Shown: positions 28,101-41,612 of the stretch, in pieces
Numbering within the stretch: position 1 is the stretch's first letter
Layout of the letters: the number at the start of each line of letters is the position of its first letter
Notes under the pieces: model-generated
Seen by the model: only the letters and a program-made list of their open reading frames with translations
What the model was told of the DNA's origin: nothing
Databases searched by the model: none
Made by a program: the position numbers and the translations under genes
NCBI GenBank assembly: GCA_904063045.1
Contig: CAJFCJ010000016.1
Span: 620,001 to 684,000 of the forward strand
Direction: 5' to 3'
Length of the DNA: 64,000 nucleotides
From: Dimorphilus gyrociliatus
Lineage: Eukaryota; Annelida; Polychaeta; Dinophilidae

Positions 28101-31100
28101 ATAAACCTTTCATTTTATTATTTTTTTAGACGTTTTAAAAGATTGCCATAGTCTATCATGTCACCTCTTAAATTGACTTGATCAACCATTTACCATTTAA
28201 ATCTTAATTAAATGACTATTTAAGTATTCTTTTATACTACCTTTGGAATTGGTGTGCCTTCCGGGGGTCGGCATTGCAGTTCAAAATCTCTGCCAATAGA
28301 AATCTTTGACCCAATTGGCTGCTCCTCAAATTCCTTCTTAATATCTAAACAGAAAAAAAGATAACTAAATAAGATATAGAATGTTCTGAGTTAGAAAAGA
28401 CGCAGATGCAGCGTCACTCTCGAGAGACGTCGAAGATTGTCTACAATCGGCCTAATTGCTAAGGAGCACAACTACTGATAGAAATACGATTCTTTACCCT
28501 TTCTCGCCTTTCTCTTCCATTTCTAGTTATTATTTATGACTTTAATAAGAACGAATAATAAAAAAATTGTTCCGGTATGAAAAACAAACCGCCAAACGCT
28601 AAAGGCGATTGTCGAAAAAAAAATCGTTTAGACTTGTAATTAAGGCAGGGCGGCGAATTTTTGCGTGACTGCAAAAGTTTTGCTGGAGGTGTCAGTTTTA
28701 TACGAAAAAGGTGCGTTACATTAAAGCTTCCCTTTATGTGACTTTTACCTTGTCGATTACGCTTTCTCTGAGCTCTTGTTATTGCTGTTAGTTGTAAAAA
28801 CTTGCGGTAAATTGTGAAGAACAAATAAGATCTTAAGGAGGTGTTAAAGTCGCCTTAGTTGCGTAATCGGTGTTTCCTCTACTTTTTAACCCTCGTTATT
28901 ATACATTATACGATTGACAAAATAAACAAATATAAGTATACAGATATAATGCTGAGTTATATTATAACTCTCGTATACATTTACAATTCTTCTGCACGAA
29001 AATAAAAGAAACGTCACGGTAAAGTCATTAGATGTAATCTTAGCCTGGCAGTTGATGCTTATAAACAAAGCGTCATTCAAATATCTTACGTAATTTATTC
29101 AATAAATAGCTTGTATATATATACTGTATATCTAACTATTTATTCAAAATATTGATTAATTAAACAATAATATACAGTATAGATATAACGTTAATTAGGA
29201 TGACTTTATTGTTATTTTAAGTATAGAACCAGTAATTATATATCTTTAAAAGAAAATTGAAAAAACGGGAAATGTTAGTAAACAAACTATGTATAAAGGA
29301 GGTGTAATATTTCCAGAATGGTATTGTATACATTTTTGTAAACTATGAAGTTTCATGTTTATGTATAATAAAACTCGAGAGGAAAATTGTGGGTGAAAAA
29401 TAAGATATGGGCGGTACATATAGTATATATAGTGTATGTATATATACAAGTATATAAAGTATATACAAATATATAATTCATATACATTAAAAGTCTATAG
29501 GAGATAAGTGAAAATGTAGAATCATTTTTGACCTTTTTGTCATTTTTGCCTTCTTTACCTTTACCTTTCGCTCTCTTTCTGTGTCTGTCAGTCTCTCTGT
29601 CTCCGTCAAACACACACACACACACACACATACATACATACATTCATACTCTTGCTCGTCTTTCTACTAATTTTACTATATTTTAAGGGATAGAATTTAA
29701 AAATATAAATAAACTTTCTAGCCATTGCCTAATGCTATATAAATGCTATAAAAAAAATAAAGAATTTCTATGATATCAATGCATCTCCCGACAGTTTTAT
29801 ACTCTCTTAAACGAGTATAAAATCTTTTGATTGAATAATAACAATATTTTATAATAAAATGAATTATATTTCACGTCCTTTAACCTTTATAATGTATATT
29901 ATTGCTTATAAAAGTTTTGTTTGAATGATCTTTTGCTATTCTCTTTTTTCAATAAATTATTATAATAATAACAATATTAAAACTAGTGAAATAAAATGGA
30001 AAATTGATGTTTTAAAGAAATAAATTGGAATTATTGTATGGACAGCTGCAACGTTGATATAAAAAGAGAGAGAGGGAGAGAGAGTGAGTGAGAGGAAAAG
30101 AAAGAAAAAGTTTACTTTATAAAGCAAAAAGTAGCTGTAAAAGTTTGTGAACTATCAAAAAAAACTGTAATTTTATATGAAAGGTGGGAAACGGCTAAGT
30201 GAACTTTACTTTTAACAAATTCATTAGACTGTTTCAACCTTTAAAATGCTTGTATGCTATCTATATATATTTATATACTAATATAACCATATAAATACAT
30301 ATAGGGGATATATCTGTCTATCGCTATTTATAACACGTATAAAAACCTTCAATACTGTATCTTTAGCTGATTGATTACGCAATAATTACAATGATCTATA
30401 GTTAATTGAAAAAGAATTATAGGTTGTCAAAAACGTGAAAAAATCGCTGGCAAACCCGCATCAATTCGAAACAGGCAACAATACATAAAAGTACAAAAGT
30501 TCACAACGCACCGCCGCCGCCATTCGACACCAACATGCAACATTTTCCACGTGATTATTAAAGCATCTGTCTTTGTTGTCATTTGTCAATCACGTGACTA
30601 CTTCTTTTACTCACACGCAACTTTAGAATGCATATAGACAGTTATATAAAAGAAAAAAATTACGTAGCTTTTAATAATCGTGGTGATAATAAGCGATGTG
30701 CCAAGGTAATTAATGTTCATTTATGCAAATGAAGATAATTAAACGTCGATTTTATGCAACATTAGGGAGTTTTTAAAATCAATTGACCGCTTAAAGTTTG
30801 CCTTGCTTTTTCCCTAAAGATTCGCTTCTCCCCTATAATCATCTTCTAAAAGTTATCTAGATTGAAATTTAATTTACACTCTTCGGACGGAGTGATGCCC
30901 CTTTGTAATTACCGCCGCTATTAAAGGCTTTCAATAACTTCTAATTAGACACCCACAAGGGACCCGGTTTTCGACCTCATTCTTTTCAAAAAGAATCTGT
31001 CTAGCAAAAGGAAATAGGAAGTAGGAGACTAGACGTTCGAGAATAAGCAGGAAAACTTCCTCACAAAAGGTATACTATAAGGACCCATATAAGGAAGGCT

Positions 31101-34100
31101 TCTTTCACGTCGAGTTTTTTAAGAAATCATATATCAATCGGCGCTTTTGAAAAGTTTCAACAACTTAATTAGCATTATAAATAGAGCGTGATTATAATTA
31201 CAATTTCCTTTTAATGGTCCGTCAAAAGGCGAGAATGGGTGGTTAAAAATAAAAAAAAAAGGGTGACTAGCTGTCTTTAACGACGCCCATAAAATACTCT
31301 TAACATACTTACAAGCCTCTTCAATAACGAATGCAGGTGAACTAATCATTCGAGTTACTTTTCCACTGCCCTGGAAGACAAGAAAACGGCATGAACAGGT
31401 CAACCGTCTCTCAACAAGTCTTTCGTAATCCTTCTTGAAAAAAGACCATCTCATAATCTTCGAATCGTCCTCTCCATCTATTAGTTCGAGCTTTTTCCTT
31501 TCCAACCAAACTTTATTACAGTATAGAGAATAGTTGACTATATTCTCTACAATATCTGACTTGTAGATCGAGCATTCCAGTTTTATCTCTTGATCTCTAC
31601 CCGCGTAAATCGTATCCTTAGGATAGGAACGGTAGTAGGCGCCTTTATCGTCTATAGATTCTTCTACGCTTTTCCCGTACGCTATATGGAAATAAAATAT
31701 AGATAATAAAGAAATATAAACAGATATAACGGAATAAGGAGGCGATTAATTCTAAGGGATAATCTCCTTAATTGGCGTTTCTTGTTTAATAGCGCGACAG
31801 ACAGAAAATTGTAAACATTCACATCTGCCGCCTTTACCTTACTTCTTTTTTTTATTATCTTTTTTTCAATAGGTGTTACAAAAAGATAGTCGTTTAAATA
31901 GCAACCATCATGTTCTTTTTTTTCTTCTTTTTTTATTTGACATTGTCCTTGCCCTTAGATGCCATTTTTTCTGTCTTTTTGTTGTAGTTATGATTAACCG
32001 AGGGCAATACATTTAATGTATCATATATAGGGGAAGTAGTGGGAAAAATAGAGTAAAAATAAGGGTCGGATATCCTTGAGATCGTGTATTTTCACAAACG
32101 TAATTACCATTAAATAGAAAATTATTCACGAATTTCTTCGAATTTTCGCTTATTTATAGAAAATATCTAAATACGTTTCGCTTATCTTGGAAAAAGATTT
32201 CTTTTTAGAAAAAGGAAAGATCTTTCTATTTACCTTTCTTTTCCTTTTCATTGCCTTAGGAAATAAAAGTAGGCCTACGAAAACACATTACATCCTCCAT
32301 AATTTTTAAATGTTTGTTATATGAACTGTACATACGTATATACTGTACATATGTGTATGTACAAGTATATCACATTAGCTTATCTGAACATATCCGCAAA
32401 TTCTTTTTGATGTACGCAATTGCCTATTTATCTCTCTACATTTATATAATCTCTCAGGGATTATCATTAAACCCCAATTCAAATGTCTTCTAAAGAGACC
32501 GCCTATTAAACGAGCATTGGAGAAAACCGGGGCTAACGAGTAAAGCATTTTTCTACTCTATTATTACGTAATAGTAACAAATTCTGTAAATACAACTTAT
32601 ATATTTGTATACAGTCTAACTATAAATAGTAACAAAGGAAAATAGAGTTTATGAGGGCAACATTCAATTGCTGATGGCCTTTGGAAATTGTTTACAAAAA
32701 AAACAATTTGGATAATTTTTCTTCTCTTTTTTAATTCAACTTACGAATTAAACGTCATTTTCCGTTCAAGCAATTTTGAGCAATCGATGTAAAAAGCATA
32801 ATTTCTTTTATATATTATTATATAAAGAGAGAGAGAGAGAGTATTGAACAATTTTTCAGTTGGAGTTAAAGCAGGAAATTGCATCTTTCCGATTGCTTTT
32901 TTTTATTTCAGGTATTATTATTATTAGGTAAAAAAAAAGGGGGCTAAACGATTTCCCTACCTATTACATAATAATATAATTAAAGGCAATAATAAACAAA
33001 GACATGTAGAGGAAGTATTAGGGAACAGATAGAAGATGTCAGATGACAAAAAACTATTCGTCTATTTCTCTGTGACAAGAGAGATTAAGTAAGGGAAGAA
33101 AGTAGACAAAAGGCCCTTTTTCTAAAGGGAAAGGCAAAAATACAGCAATAGAAAACTCTCTTATTTCCCGTTGAGTGTTTGGAGATTACATTGTTCTACC
33201 CAGAATTATATACTTTTGTTCATGTATACTTATATGGGAATGCTGTTTTTACACGATCTAACATTACTTGCCTAAACATTTTATACTGTAGATAAAGTTA
33301 ACGCTATTTTTTGCATCCTCAGGCGTTAGATGCTCGCTTTGTCAATAGTCTTCGCTTTATGGGTAAGCCTACAGGTACGTGCCAAATTATACGTTAACAG
33401 TATACATATCTTTAGGATATGCTATTTATGCAGATGACCGTCATTTTTGTTGTCCAATGAGCAATCATATTAATGTTAATTTACATAGGAATAAGTTGAA
33501 AAAAGGGCAGAATAGCCTCAACCCTCTCACATAGCGATTAAAACATATGGCGTTTGCGTGCAATACCCTTATACACAATATAACATGTAAAATTGTCTGC
33601 AAACACAGCCGTAGATTGCATTTCTATAGTATTGCAGATGATTTCTAGAAACAGGGAAATATAAGGGTAGAAAATCGGGCGAAAGTAACGAGCCGTGTAG
33701 GGAAGGAGAGTTGTATATATACATTAACGACACTATAAATAAACATGTTGTGTGTAATGTATATATAAAGGCGGTGTGTTCTTAAAAATGTATATAGGAC
33801 ACTTTTTCCCGCGCAGTACGACGGCAGCTAGACATGCACACGTGTGCAAACTCGCGTTCATTATGTAAATATGGCGTGGGAATGAATTTTTTAAAGCTCT
33901 GCAGTCTGTTCTATATGGAATTGTACAAGAAGCTTACAAAGCGTGCATTTTAATTATTTCTACGCTCTATCTACCTAGGCTATGTTTATGCAATTCGTTG
34001 AAAGTGTAAAAGGGTTATTAAATCAACTCCCTTCCGGTTATACGTATATGCTTGAGTAATTAAGGTCAAGGCAGTACCTATAGGTTCTAATGTTCAATGT

Positions 34101-35224
34101 TTTCCTCTTGTTATGGAAAAAGAGATTACATTTTTTACTCCTTTTTGTGTGCTTTTTCCCAAATTTAGATCCCAGTTTTCATGGGTTAATGGGTCTATGA
34201 ATGATTCGTCATGTTTTTGGGTAAGCTATTGCGAATCGTTTATGCGGGATTTTCTGGTTTATCGTATAATAGCACTTGAATAAATAGAGAGGGTTATCGG
34301 TATAATAAACCGAATAGGATTCATTCTATTAGTATTCATAGTACGTTAAGCCTTCATAGATTTGACTTTCAAACACCTCAAGAGATTAATTATCATAATT
34401 AGTTGATATTTATCTTAATATTTAAAAAAATAGTCTTTTTGTTTATTTGTCTTTTGTTTTATCATAATAACAAGTTGATTAATAATTTTCTATTTACATA
34501 TTTAAATATGTATCTCTTTCTCTCTCTCTCTCTGTCTCTCTTGCTAATATATATATATATATATAGACTCTGGCAGGTGTATAAAATAATAATCCCAGGT
34601 CATTGATTTATTAATTTAATAAACGTTCTAAACCACTTCTATATAATAATAGTGGAAAAAAACCAAAACGAAAAGACATGAACATTTACGGCTTAATGAT
34701 ACGTAAAACTCTATTTACTAGACAGAACCTATTCCCAAATAGGCCTAAGATAATTGTATATTTTCTCTAATTATACTAGTTGAAAAAAAAAAGAAAGAGG
34801 CAAGAAAAGGATAGAAGGAAAAGAGTATTAGGAGGAGAATAAACCGCATAAGCTTTGTATATGATCATGCGTTGTATCTAATTGATATGTGAAAACTTAT
34901 GAAGAAAATAGATACTCTTAAAAAATATTTGCTTTTAATCAAATTATCCAAAGAAGAAATACATTAATTTTTAAAAGAGAGAAATAGTGCTCCATCCTTA
35001 GATGTTTACTAAAATTGTATATAAAGGATAATTAAAGAGTTAAGTTGGTTAATTAAAATTTGTTTTGTTATTTCCAGAATTGCGTAAAGATTTTTACAGA
35101 GAGAAAAGAAGGAAAGAGGGGAAACTAATTTCTCTTTATTTTAAATCAACTTTTCATGAATTAGTATTTTTTATACTCTTATATTCTCTTTATCATCTTT
35201 TCTCTATCTTTGTGTCTTTGTTTT

Positions 35225-35268
<44 letters not shown>

Positions 35269-36421
35269 TTTCTCATTCTCTTTCTCTTTCTTTCCACTCT
35301 TCCCCTCTCCTCTCCTTCTTCTTTTTCCTAGGTATATATATTTTACTATTCCCATGGACATATTAAATTGCCCCTCTACAGTTTTAAGAGTAGAAATCTA
35401 GATTGTTTATTTAAGCAGAAACGAGCCCGTAATTGAAACTGTCCAATAGTTTTTGTATTGTTAAAGAGAAATCTAAACAGATTGTTGGTCCCTGGTAAAC
35501 TTAAAAAAAGAGGGCAGTAAAAAAAACAACATTTTTTTAATCGTAATAACAGAGATATTAGTGTTCAAGAGAGGGAGATATATATATATATAATGTATAC
35601 AAATCAATAGAACATGAATAAAGATGAACGATGAGGACAATAAGGACAAGGATGCTAAAATTGATCTAGGTCTATGCACACGTTTCGTTAAGAAGTTTAC
35701 AAAAATCAAGACTATCGACTGTAAGCAACTGTGTTCGTACATATGCTAAATTTATTGTTTTTTTTTGTCAAAACATATACAAAATGTATCATTTTAATCA
35801 AAATATAATAGCAATAAATGTTAAGAGATTATAGAATTATATATATATATATATACATATATATAGTTTATTAGAAATATATCCCTGAATAATTTCTATA
35901 CTAATCCATAAAAAGTTAAAGTTTTTAAAGGTATTTGATTTCTTAAGTTTTTTTTTATTTTACTTTTTGAATAAAGGGATAAAGCGGGAAAAAAGAAATA
36001 AAGAATAGGGCTAAATTGTTAATCGTTATTTAGGAGATTAAAAAATCGAAAAATATAAAGATTTACTAAAAAGGATTAGGGACGCAATGTGGTCATATAT
36101 ACTGTACGTTAACACATTACCCTTGTAGTATAATATGTGTATTCTAAATTAAGTATATTCAATTGGAAAAGGAGACTCTTTTCATGTATATAGAATTAGT
36201 CTTTGATCTGACGTCGTATGATGGAAAATACTTTAGTACTTCCGTTATGGATAAGTAAATGTGGCTACTTCCTATCAGGGTGTGTAAATATGACGGTTAA
36301 TGGCTGATCAATATGCGACGGATAGGAATTAATAGAATACCCAAAAAGGGATATACTCGAAATTAATACAGAAATTGAACAAAAAAATCCTTCTTTCCTT
36401 TATATTACTAATCAAATATAG

Positions 36422-36464
<43 letters not shown>

Positions 36465-39400
36465 TATATGTATATACAGTATATTAGGTTTATCCGGATC
36501 CCTATCCAAAATGAACAAATATCCATTCTATTGACTGGTAAAAGAGAAAGAAAACCTCCCCTCCCCAGGTAAATAGCCTTTCATGAACCACATCTATCAT
36601 TTAACTTTTACATTCAGTTAATCAACAAAAGGGAAAATAGAAAAAAAAAACTTGTACACATTCAATAGCCCTACGCAGACAGCATTTTTTTAAAAAGCTT
36701 TCAGTGATTCCAGACCTGGTAAATAAATATTTCCAGTTTTAATTTTGGTGTGCAAATATTGCAGTAGTTTTAGGCCTATAAGCGAAAAAAAAGTCATCGA
36801 CGTTTAAAATTGTTTTCCATGTACTTTACAAAAAAAACACGGAGGAATTAAATACTTAGTATACTGCTTAACCTATAGGCGTAAGAATTTAGGAATATTC
36901 CTAGCAGTTAATCCTCTTACTCCTATACGTTATTTAATCGATGACGGTGTTATAGACTGGAAAACTTGCTATTATTTGACAATAAATGTCTTTTTTTTTC
37001 ATCTTCTTCTTTTATTCATTCCCCTTTTAATTGCATAATTCCATTGGGTTCCGCTACGAGTTATTAAAGGAAAACTTTAGAAGCGTTTCCGACGCCTATA
37101 TCCGATTTTATACGATACTGACGGTGAAAGGACGCCGCTCTGTTTCTGCCTTTGCATTCTACTTACATATATGGTCTAATATCGCCCGCGTAGAAAAAAA
37201 TCAACCAAATCGAATAAAACGGCATCCGAGCGAAAATATACACAAATAATCAGGAAAAGCCTAGGGTTTACCCCTCGAGCGTTTTCGACTTAAGTGCACA
37301 GCGGTCCGTTTAGGTCTGGCAGATAATAGATAAGCTAGTTTCCACGGCAACCGTGTCCGTAGGTTGACAGGCAAAACCGATAAGAGATAAGGTTTTTCAT
37401 TTTTGTCGAGTTTTATGGCAGGCTTTATAAAAAATAGTCGATATCTCTGTCGTACGTAGTTTAGCTGTGCCTTCCTCTTCTCCTTTTTTCTCCTCAATTG
37501 GAGATTATTAAATAAGGATAAATGCTCAGCTTAATTTACTCTAATCCTACCGATTATCCTTCGATTTCGACGACTGCCACAATTCTTTACGGCTTTTCAA
37601 GGGCAATTAGTGAACAGTTACAATATTCATTAACTGAATTATGAGTGTTTGAATATTTCATAAGGCTGACGAAGCTTTAAAGGATTACAAAGTGCTTCCC
37701 ACAAATTTTTATGCTTATTTTTCCCTTTTTCCGAAACTTTTCATAAATTAATCAACTTTCGTTAATAAAGTTAGATACGAACGAGTAAATAATGAACCAA
37801 CTCTCCTAAATACTTTTGGAGGCAAACATAAAAAAATAAAAAGTTGAGGCGTTTATGGCGTCAAAGCCATAAAATGGCCCAAGTGTCATAAAACGTCTCT
37901 TAGACCTTTAAATTTCTTCACGCTCCCTTAACTTTTAGCGTTTTCTATCGAATCGAAATTTCCACTTGAATATATATATTTTCCTTTCATTTTTTTTTTG
38001 TCTATTTTTCTTTTTAATCGATCAGGTAACAACACTTTAAAAAACTCCAAAGCAGGCCTACAGAACTTTAAAAAATACGGAAACGTCTTACAGAGATTAT
38101 CATTCATTCGTTAAGTAGTCTACAGAATAAGATTACTACCTTTAAAAGCTTAAAGATCGAAAGTAAGCATTTAATCTTAATGCTTTTTGGCTTTTATTAT
38201 TTGTATATATTTTTTTCTTTTCCCCCCACTAATTCATGTTCAACTTAATTCGAATTTTAAGCATTCTATCCCTTATCATGTTTACACTATTAAGTCGTTA
38301 TCCTCCTTAAACTTTTCCTTCTATTTTTATCCTTATTCAACTCTTTTCCTTCTCTCTCTCTCTCTCTCTTTCTCTTTCTATCCTTATCTCTAGTTCACTA
38401 TTCTATTCTGTCAATTTGTATTCATTGTCTTTGTCTCTTAAAGCCGGCCGGCTGTATGTGTACTTAAAACATTTATACTATAATAAATAAAAGAAATTTG
38501 TATAAACTGGTAAAAGTAGCTACTTTAGGCCTATTTTTAGTTCACCGTCCAAAAAAATTTCCTAATACGGAAACGCACTTAGTTTAAGAGGTTAAAAAGT
38601 CAGATTCTTCTTTTTTTACTACTCTACAACTTCTTGTCCCACTGTAGTTAAAGTAACTCTATTAAAAGTAGCTATTAAGTGATTAATTGTGCTACAAAAA
38701 AAGAAAAACCTTGATAAATATACGTGTATAATAATTATTAAAAGCTCAAAGTAAACCTATCAATTATGCCATTATTAGCTCTAACAAGAGGGATAAGGTT
38801 TTTCCCACTTAAAAAATCTTTTCCTAAACGACAAACTTTAAATTTAAAGAAAATATTGTGTAATAGCTTGTTTGTTTACAAAGTAACCTAGACGTTATAC
38901 ATAGATATCTGTATAAATGTATACAAGTTATACTGTTATAGAATAAAGCGGATTTTATACAAAACTACAAATAACGGACCAGGTTGGGAGGTATGTTTTT
39001 TTTTGTTTTTATAAAAAAAAAAAGCCAATAGAGAACCTCTGATTCCGGAAATGATTTAGGATATGTTCTTTTTAACAGTTGGTTAAGATTAATAGCCTAA
39101 AAGATGTAAGATGGAAAAAAAAGAGAAAAGAGAGGGGAAGATGGTTAGGATGGAGAAGAAAGAGAAAAACACAGGAAGAAGGGAGGGATGAATGATTTGA
39201 AAAGTGGATATTTTAAAAAGATGTCGGAATAATCGAATGTTTAATTTAGATAGAAGAAGGTAGAGAAGAGAAGGAGGATGAGTAGTATAGTACGCAACGG
39301 GAATATAAAATGTCTATTTTCACACGAAACATGTTTAATGAGCAAAAAATGAAGTTATTTGATAGGTTTGATGGTAAGGATAACATAGTTAGTTAAGATA

Positions 39401-40191
39401 TCTAAATTTAAGTTAATTTGTAATTTACAGACTTGTTTTTTATATACAATTACCTGAATAGCTAAGAATAGACAAGAAAAGGATAATAATACAAATAAAA
39501 GGAATTAAACGAATAAATTATCCCCAAAATACTTTAAATGTATCAACAAAACTATAAAACTATTTGGTTAAACTTGAAAGATTATTGTTATATATATATA
39601 TATATCTTAAATTCCCATACGATAGGTATTTTATATCTAATTAATCGCTAATTTTCTTAAGGGGAAGGCGGTTTAAGAAACAAAGAAAAGGAAAGCAAGA
39701 AACGCAATTAATTAACGACGATAAATAGGAGTAGAAAAGAGAAAGAGACGGACACATACTATATACAAAGAAAAGAATAAGAAATAACAAGTAATACGGC
39801 GGTGAATGAGATTTTTTTCCTTCTTCTCTATTTGTAATTTTAATAGAGAGATCTGGTAAATAAAATCTTAGTTCTTTTTTATTTATAAAATTGATCTCCG
39901 ACCCCAATAAAAGGATCCGAATGGTATTTGATTCGTTTAAAATAAAAAGAGATGAGTTAAAAAGTACTTGGGCGCCGGACAGTCTACAAATGGCTTATAG
40001 TTTCTCTATTTCTCTATGTCTTTTACTATTATTTTATTTATTCTATTAATTTGTTTTTGACTTTTCTCTTGGATTTATCTTATCATAATTTCTTATAGAA
40101 TACTAATTAGTTAGGAAAATTAAGAACACTTACCATATACTCTTAACAATAAGAATAATATTGCGCAACAATTCCAGTTTGTCCAGGTCAT
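17455..40191 (-). CDS. unc5: UNC5-type netrin receptor, complete, 9 coding exons over 22.7 kb
   Basis: UNC5 is a netrin-binding transmembrane receptor for repulsive axon guidance. Exons on the - strand: 40191-40134 (signal peptide, CAILFLLLRVY), 31681-31313 (Ig1, with the extra UNC5 cysteines), 28344-28241 and 26848-26545 (Ig2, then TSP1 with WSEWGPC and six cysteines), 21194-21033 (second TSP1, WSYWTPW), 20942-20898 (linker), 20207-20034 (TM about residues 351-376), 19936-19380 (ZU5), 18099-17455 (UPA and death domain). They sum to 2418 nt (805 aa) and every junction keeps phase. Signature strings include CRPPEG, TWFKDG, HDTQCALE, NDWRMLAQRL and QLWEARQ. The length is slightly below vertebrate UNC5 (about 900). 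Introns of 8.5, 5.4 and 3.0 kb contrast with the rest of the window and probably carry regulatory sequence. Confidence 0.95.
18100..19379. other. UNC5 intron between the ZU5 and UPA/death exons
   Basis: 1.28 kb of AT-rich sequence. It contains an ACAGATGGCACTA word at 18143-18155, related to the promoter-proximal GCGCCATCT motif, and a TAGGCCTA at 19065-19072. No exon was seen. Confidence 0.6.
20208..20897. other. UNC5 intron upstream of the transmembrane exon
   Basis: 690 bases. It contains CTAGATGGCGT at 20644-20654, another relative of the GCGCCATCT motif. Open frames at 20259-20450 and 20544-20738 match nothing recognisable. Confidence 0.55.
21195..26544. other. UNC5 intron between the two TSP1 exons, 5.35 kb
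   Basis: No exon was seen. Contents: TATACTGTATA at 21501-21511 and 23987-23997, a TAGGCCTA at 25888-25895, a long (TA)n at 25099-25141, and many polypurine/polypyrimidine tracts. A more complex, GC-richer patch at about 22230-22590 includes CACCTGC and GATA words and could be a regulatory element. Another complex patch lies at about 26090-26420 next to the TSP1 exon. Confidence 0.55.
25099..25141. repeat. (TA)n microsatellite
   Basis: About 43 bases of alternating T and A, inside the 5.35-kb UNC5 intron. Confidence 0.95.
26849..28240. other. UNC5 intron inside the Ig2 domain, 1.39 kb
   Basis: No exon was seen. Contains TATACAGTATA at 27085-27095 and the 10-base palindrome ATCACGTGAT at 27886-27895. 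Confidence 0.55.
28345..31312. other. UNC5 intron between Ig1 and Ig2, 2.97 kb
   Basis: No exon was seen. Contains two TATAC(A/T)GTATA copies (29120-29130, 29171-29181), a (CA)n/(CATA)n microsatellite at 29611-29643, and a complex patch at 30440-30960. That patch holds two CACGTG E-boxes (30548-30553, 30591-30596) and several TAAT words, and is a plausible enhancer. Confidence 0.55.
29611..29643. repeat. (CA)10 followed by (TACA)n microsatellite
   Basis: Uninterrupted CA run passing into TACA repeats. Confidence 0.95.
35227..35264. repeat. (TC)19 microsatellite
   Basis: Uninterrupted TC run. It creates spurious Leu/Ser open frames on + and Arg/Glu frames on -. Confidence 0.95.
36427..36459. 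repeat. (TA)n microsatellite
   Basis: Alternating TA run, followed closely by a TATACAGTATA copy at 36473-36483. Confidence 0.9.
37338..37351. promoter_or_regulatory. X-box (RFX-type) candidate in UNC5 intron 1
   Basis: The sequence GTTTCCACGGCAAC is an imperfect palindrome with two 6-base half sites and a 2-base spacer, the layout of RFX binding sites. It lies in a locally GC-richer patch. Binding is not shown. Confidence 0.4.
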
Positions 40192-40518
40192 AATTATTAA
40201 TATTTTTCACTCTTCTTTTGCTATTCTCTTCTTTTATGCTCTTATTGTTTAACTATATACAAAAATATATAGAGTGTCTATATATTTATATATATTCTCC
40301 AATGCTGAGATGAGAAACAAAAGAAATGATTTCTTTGCGATTATCTGGTATTTTCGCTAATCCTTTGCATGTTTTATCGAGTGTCCGTTAAATCTTTACA
40401 GATTAAGCGACTTTTTCTTCTTAATTTCTTTCCTTTTTGAAATTAGAGTATCTGTACGATCCGTCTTCTACCGAGTTCAAACGTTGAATGTTGCCTATTG
40501 GATAGAGACGGGTGTATG

Positions 40519-40532
40519 AAAGCGCCATCTAG
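40519..40532. promoter_or_regulatory. AAAGCGCCATCTAG element upstream of UNC5
   Basis: This 14-mer lies about 330 bases upstream of the UNC5 start codon. An identical 14-mer lies about 180 bases upstream of the second dioxygenase gene (59829-59842). It resembles the CTCF core on the reverse strand (CTAGATGGCGC). Confidence 0.4.
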
Positions 40533-41565
40533 GTGTAAATTTTTTAACTGAATAGTTAAAATATTATGAAAATGTTAGAAAATGAATGAAAAAAAATATA
40601 AAAAGCATGAGAAGAAATGTTTTAAAGTATTTTAATTAAAATTTATTCATAGAATCTAATATTAAGATAGTAATACTAAGCTAAAATAGTTTAAATTTCA
40701 ATGGTTTTCTCTGTCAAGAGGGGTCGCCTTAGTCTATCTATTTAATCCTTTAGGGAAATTTTAAATTAGCCGTTGTTCATCAGTTCATTAGTAATGAGCT
40801 TTAAAAAAATTCTCTTAATTGAAAATAAGCTTTCTTACGTAGAGAAAGAGTTGAAATTGAAAGATGGAGAGTGAAGATGAAAGGATAATGATATGGGAGA
40901 GAGAAAGAGAGAATCCATTAATATTTGAAATTAAAACATTTATAAATGTTTATTTATAAACATATGTTGTTACATGTTTGTGTATAATTATTGAACAATT
41001 TCCAGTATAGTTCAAATATATATATATATATATACTCTGTATATAAATAGCTCTCATATATTATTCAAAGCTAAACACCTTCTTATTTTCCTTTCTCTTC
41101 CAAACTAAATTTCCCAAAACATGATATAACAACATTTTATATCATTTAAATAACATTTTGATTATGTTTGTTAATTTGCCGAATAGAAAATTCCCTTGAT
41201 AATAGAAATGATTTTATATTTTTTCAAGTATTCTTTACAAATTTATCTCCGTTTGTTGGTGGAATGAATTTTTTATAAAGGCAACGAGCTAGCGTTTCAA
41301 CACCGATGCCCTCTCCTCCAACCCTCCTCCCTTTAATATAATTAACAACGCTTGACTCAATATTAACCCATATTTGACTGGTTTCTTCTTTATTTCCTGT
41401 TATCTAATACATAAAAATTACATAATTGTACTTAATCATACTTTATCAATAAAAATTCAAATTTATCTTGTCGATTCTAGCTTTTGTTTTGCTGATGTAC
41501 TTGTATTATTATCTGTTTTAACGAAACAGCTGTGTGTATATTACAGCTGTTTACGTGTGTATGTA

Positions 41566-41612
41566 TGTGTGTGTGTGTGTGTGTGTGTATACATATATAT
41601 ATATATATATAT
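41566..41612. repeat. (TG)n-(TA)n compound microsatellite
   Basis: A TG run passing into a TA run. Confidence 0.9.

Larger units (their letters stand above)
31682..40133. other. UNC5 first intron, 8.45 kb
   Basis: The long interval between the signal-peptide exon and Ig1. No further exon was recognised. It contains TAGGCCTA at 32270, 34740, 36771 and 38526, TATACAGTATA at 36473, a (TC)19 tract at 35227-35264, and a (TA)n tract at 36427-36459. The palindrome GCACACGTGTGC lies at 33836-33847. A GC-richer patch at 37020-37460 includes an RFX-type X-box (37338-37351). Confidence 0.6.

Noticed and set aside
29359-29643. Open frame with a Cys/Val run on -
   Set aside because: It is the translation of the (CA)n/(TACA)n microsatellite.
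35065-35361. Overlapping Leu/Ser and Arg/Glu open frames on both strands
   Set aside because: Both are translations of the (TC)19 repeat.
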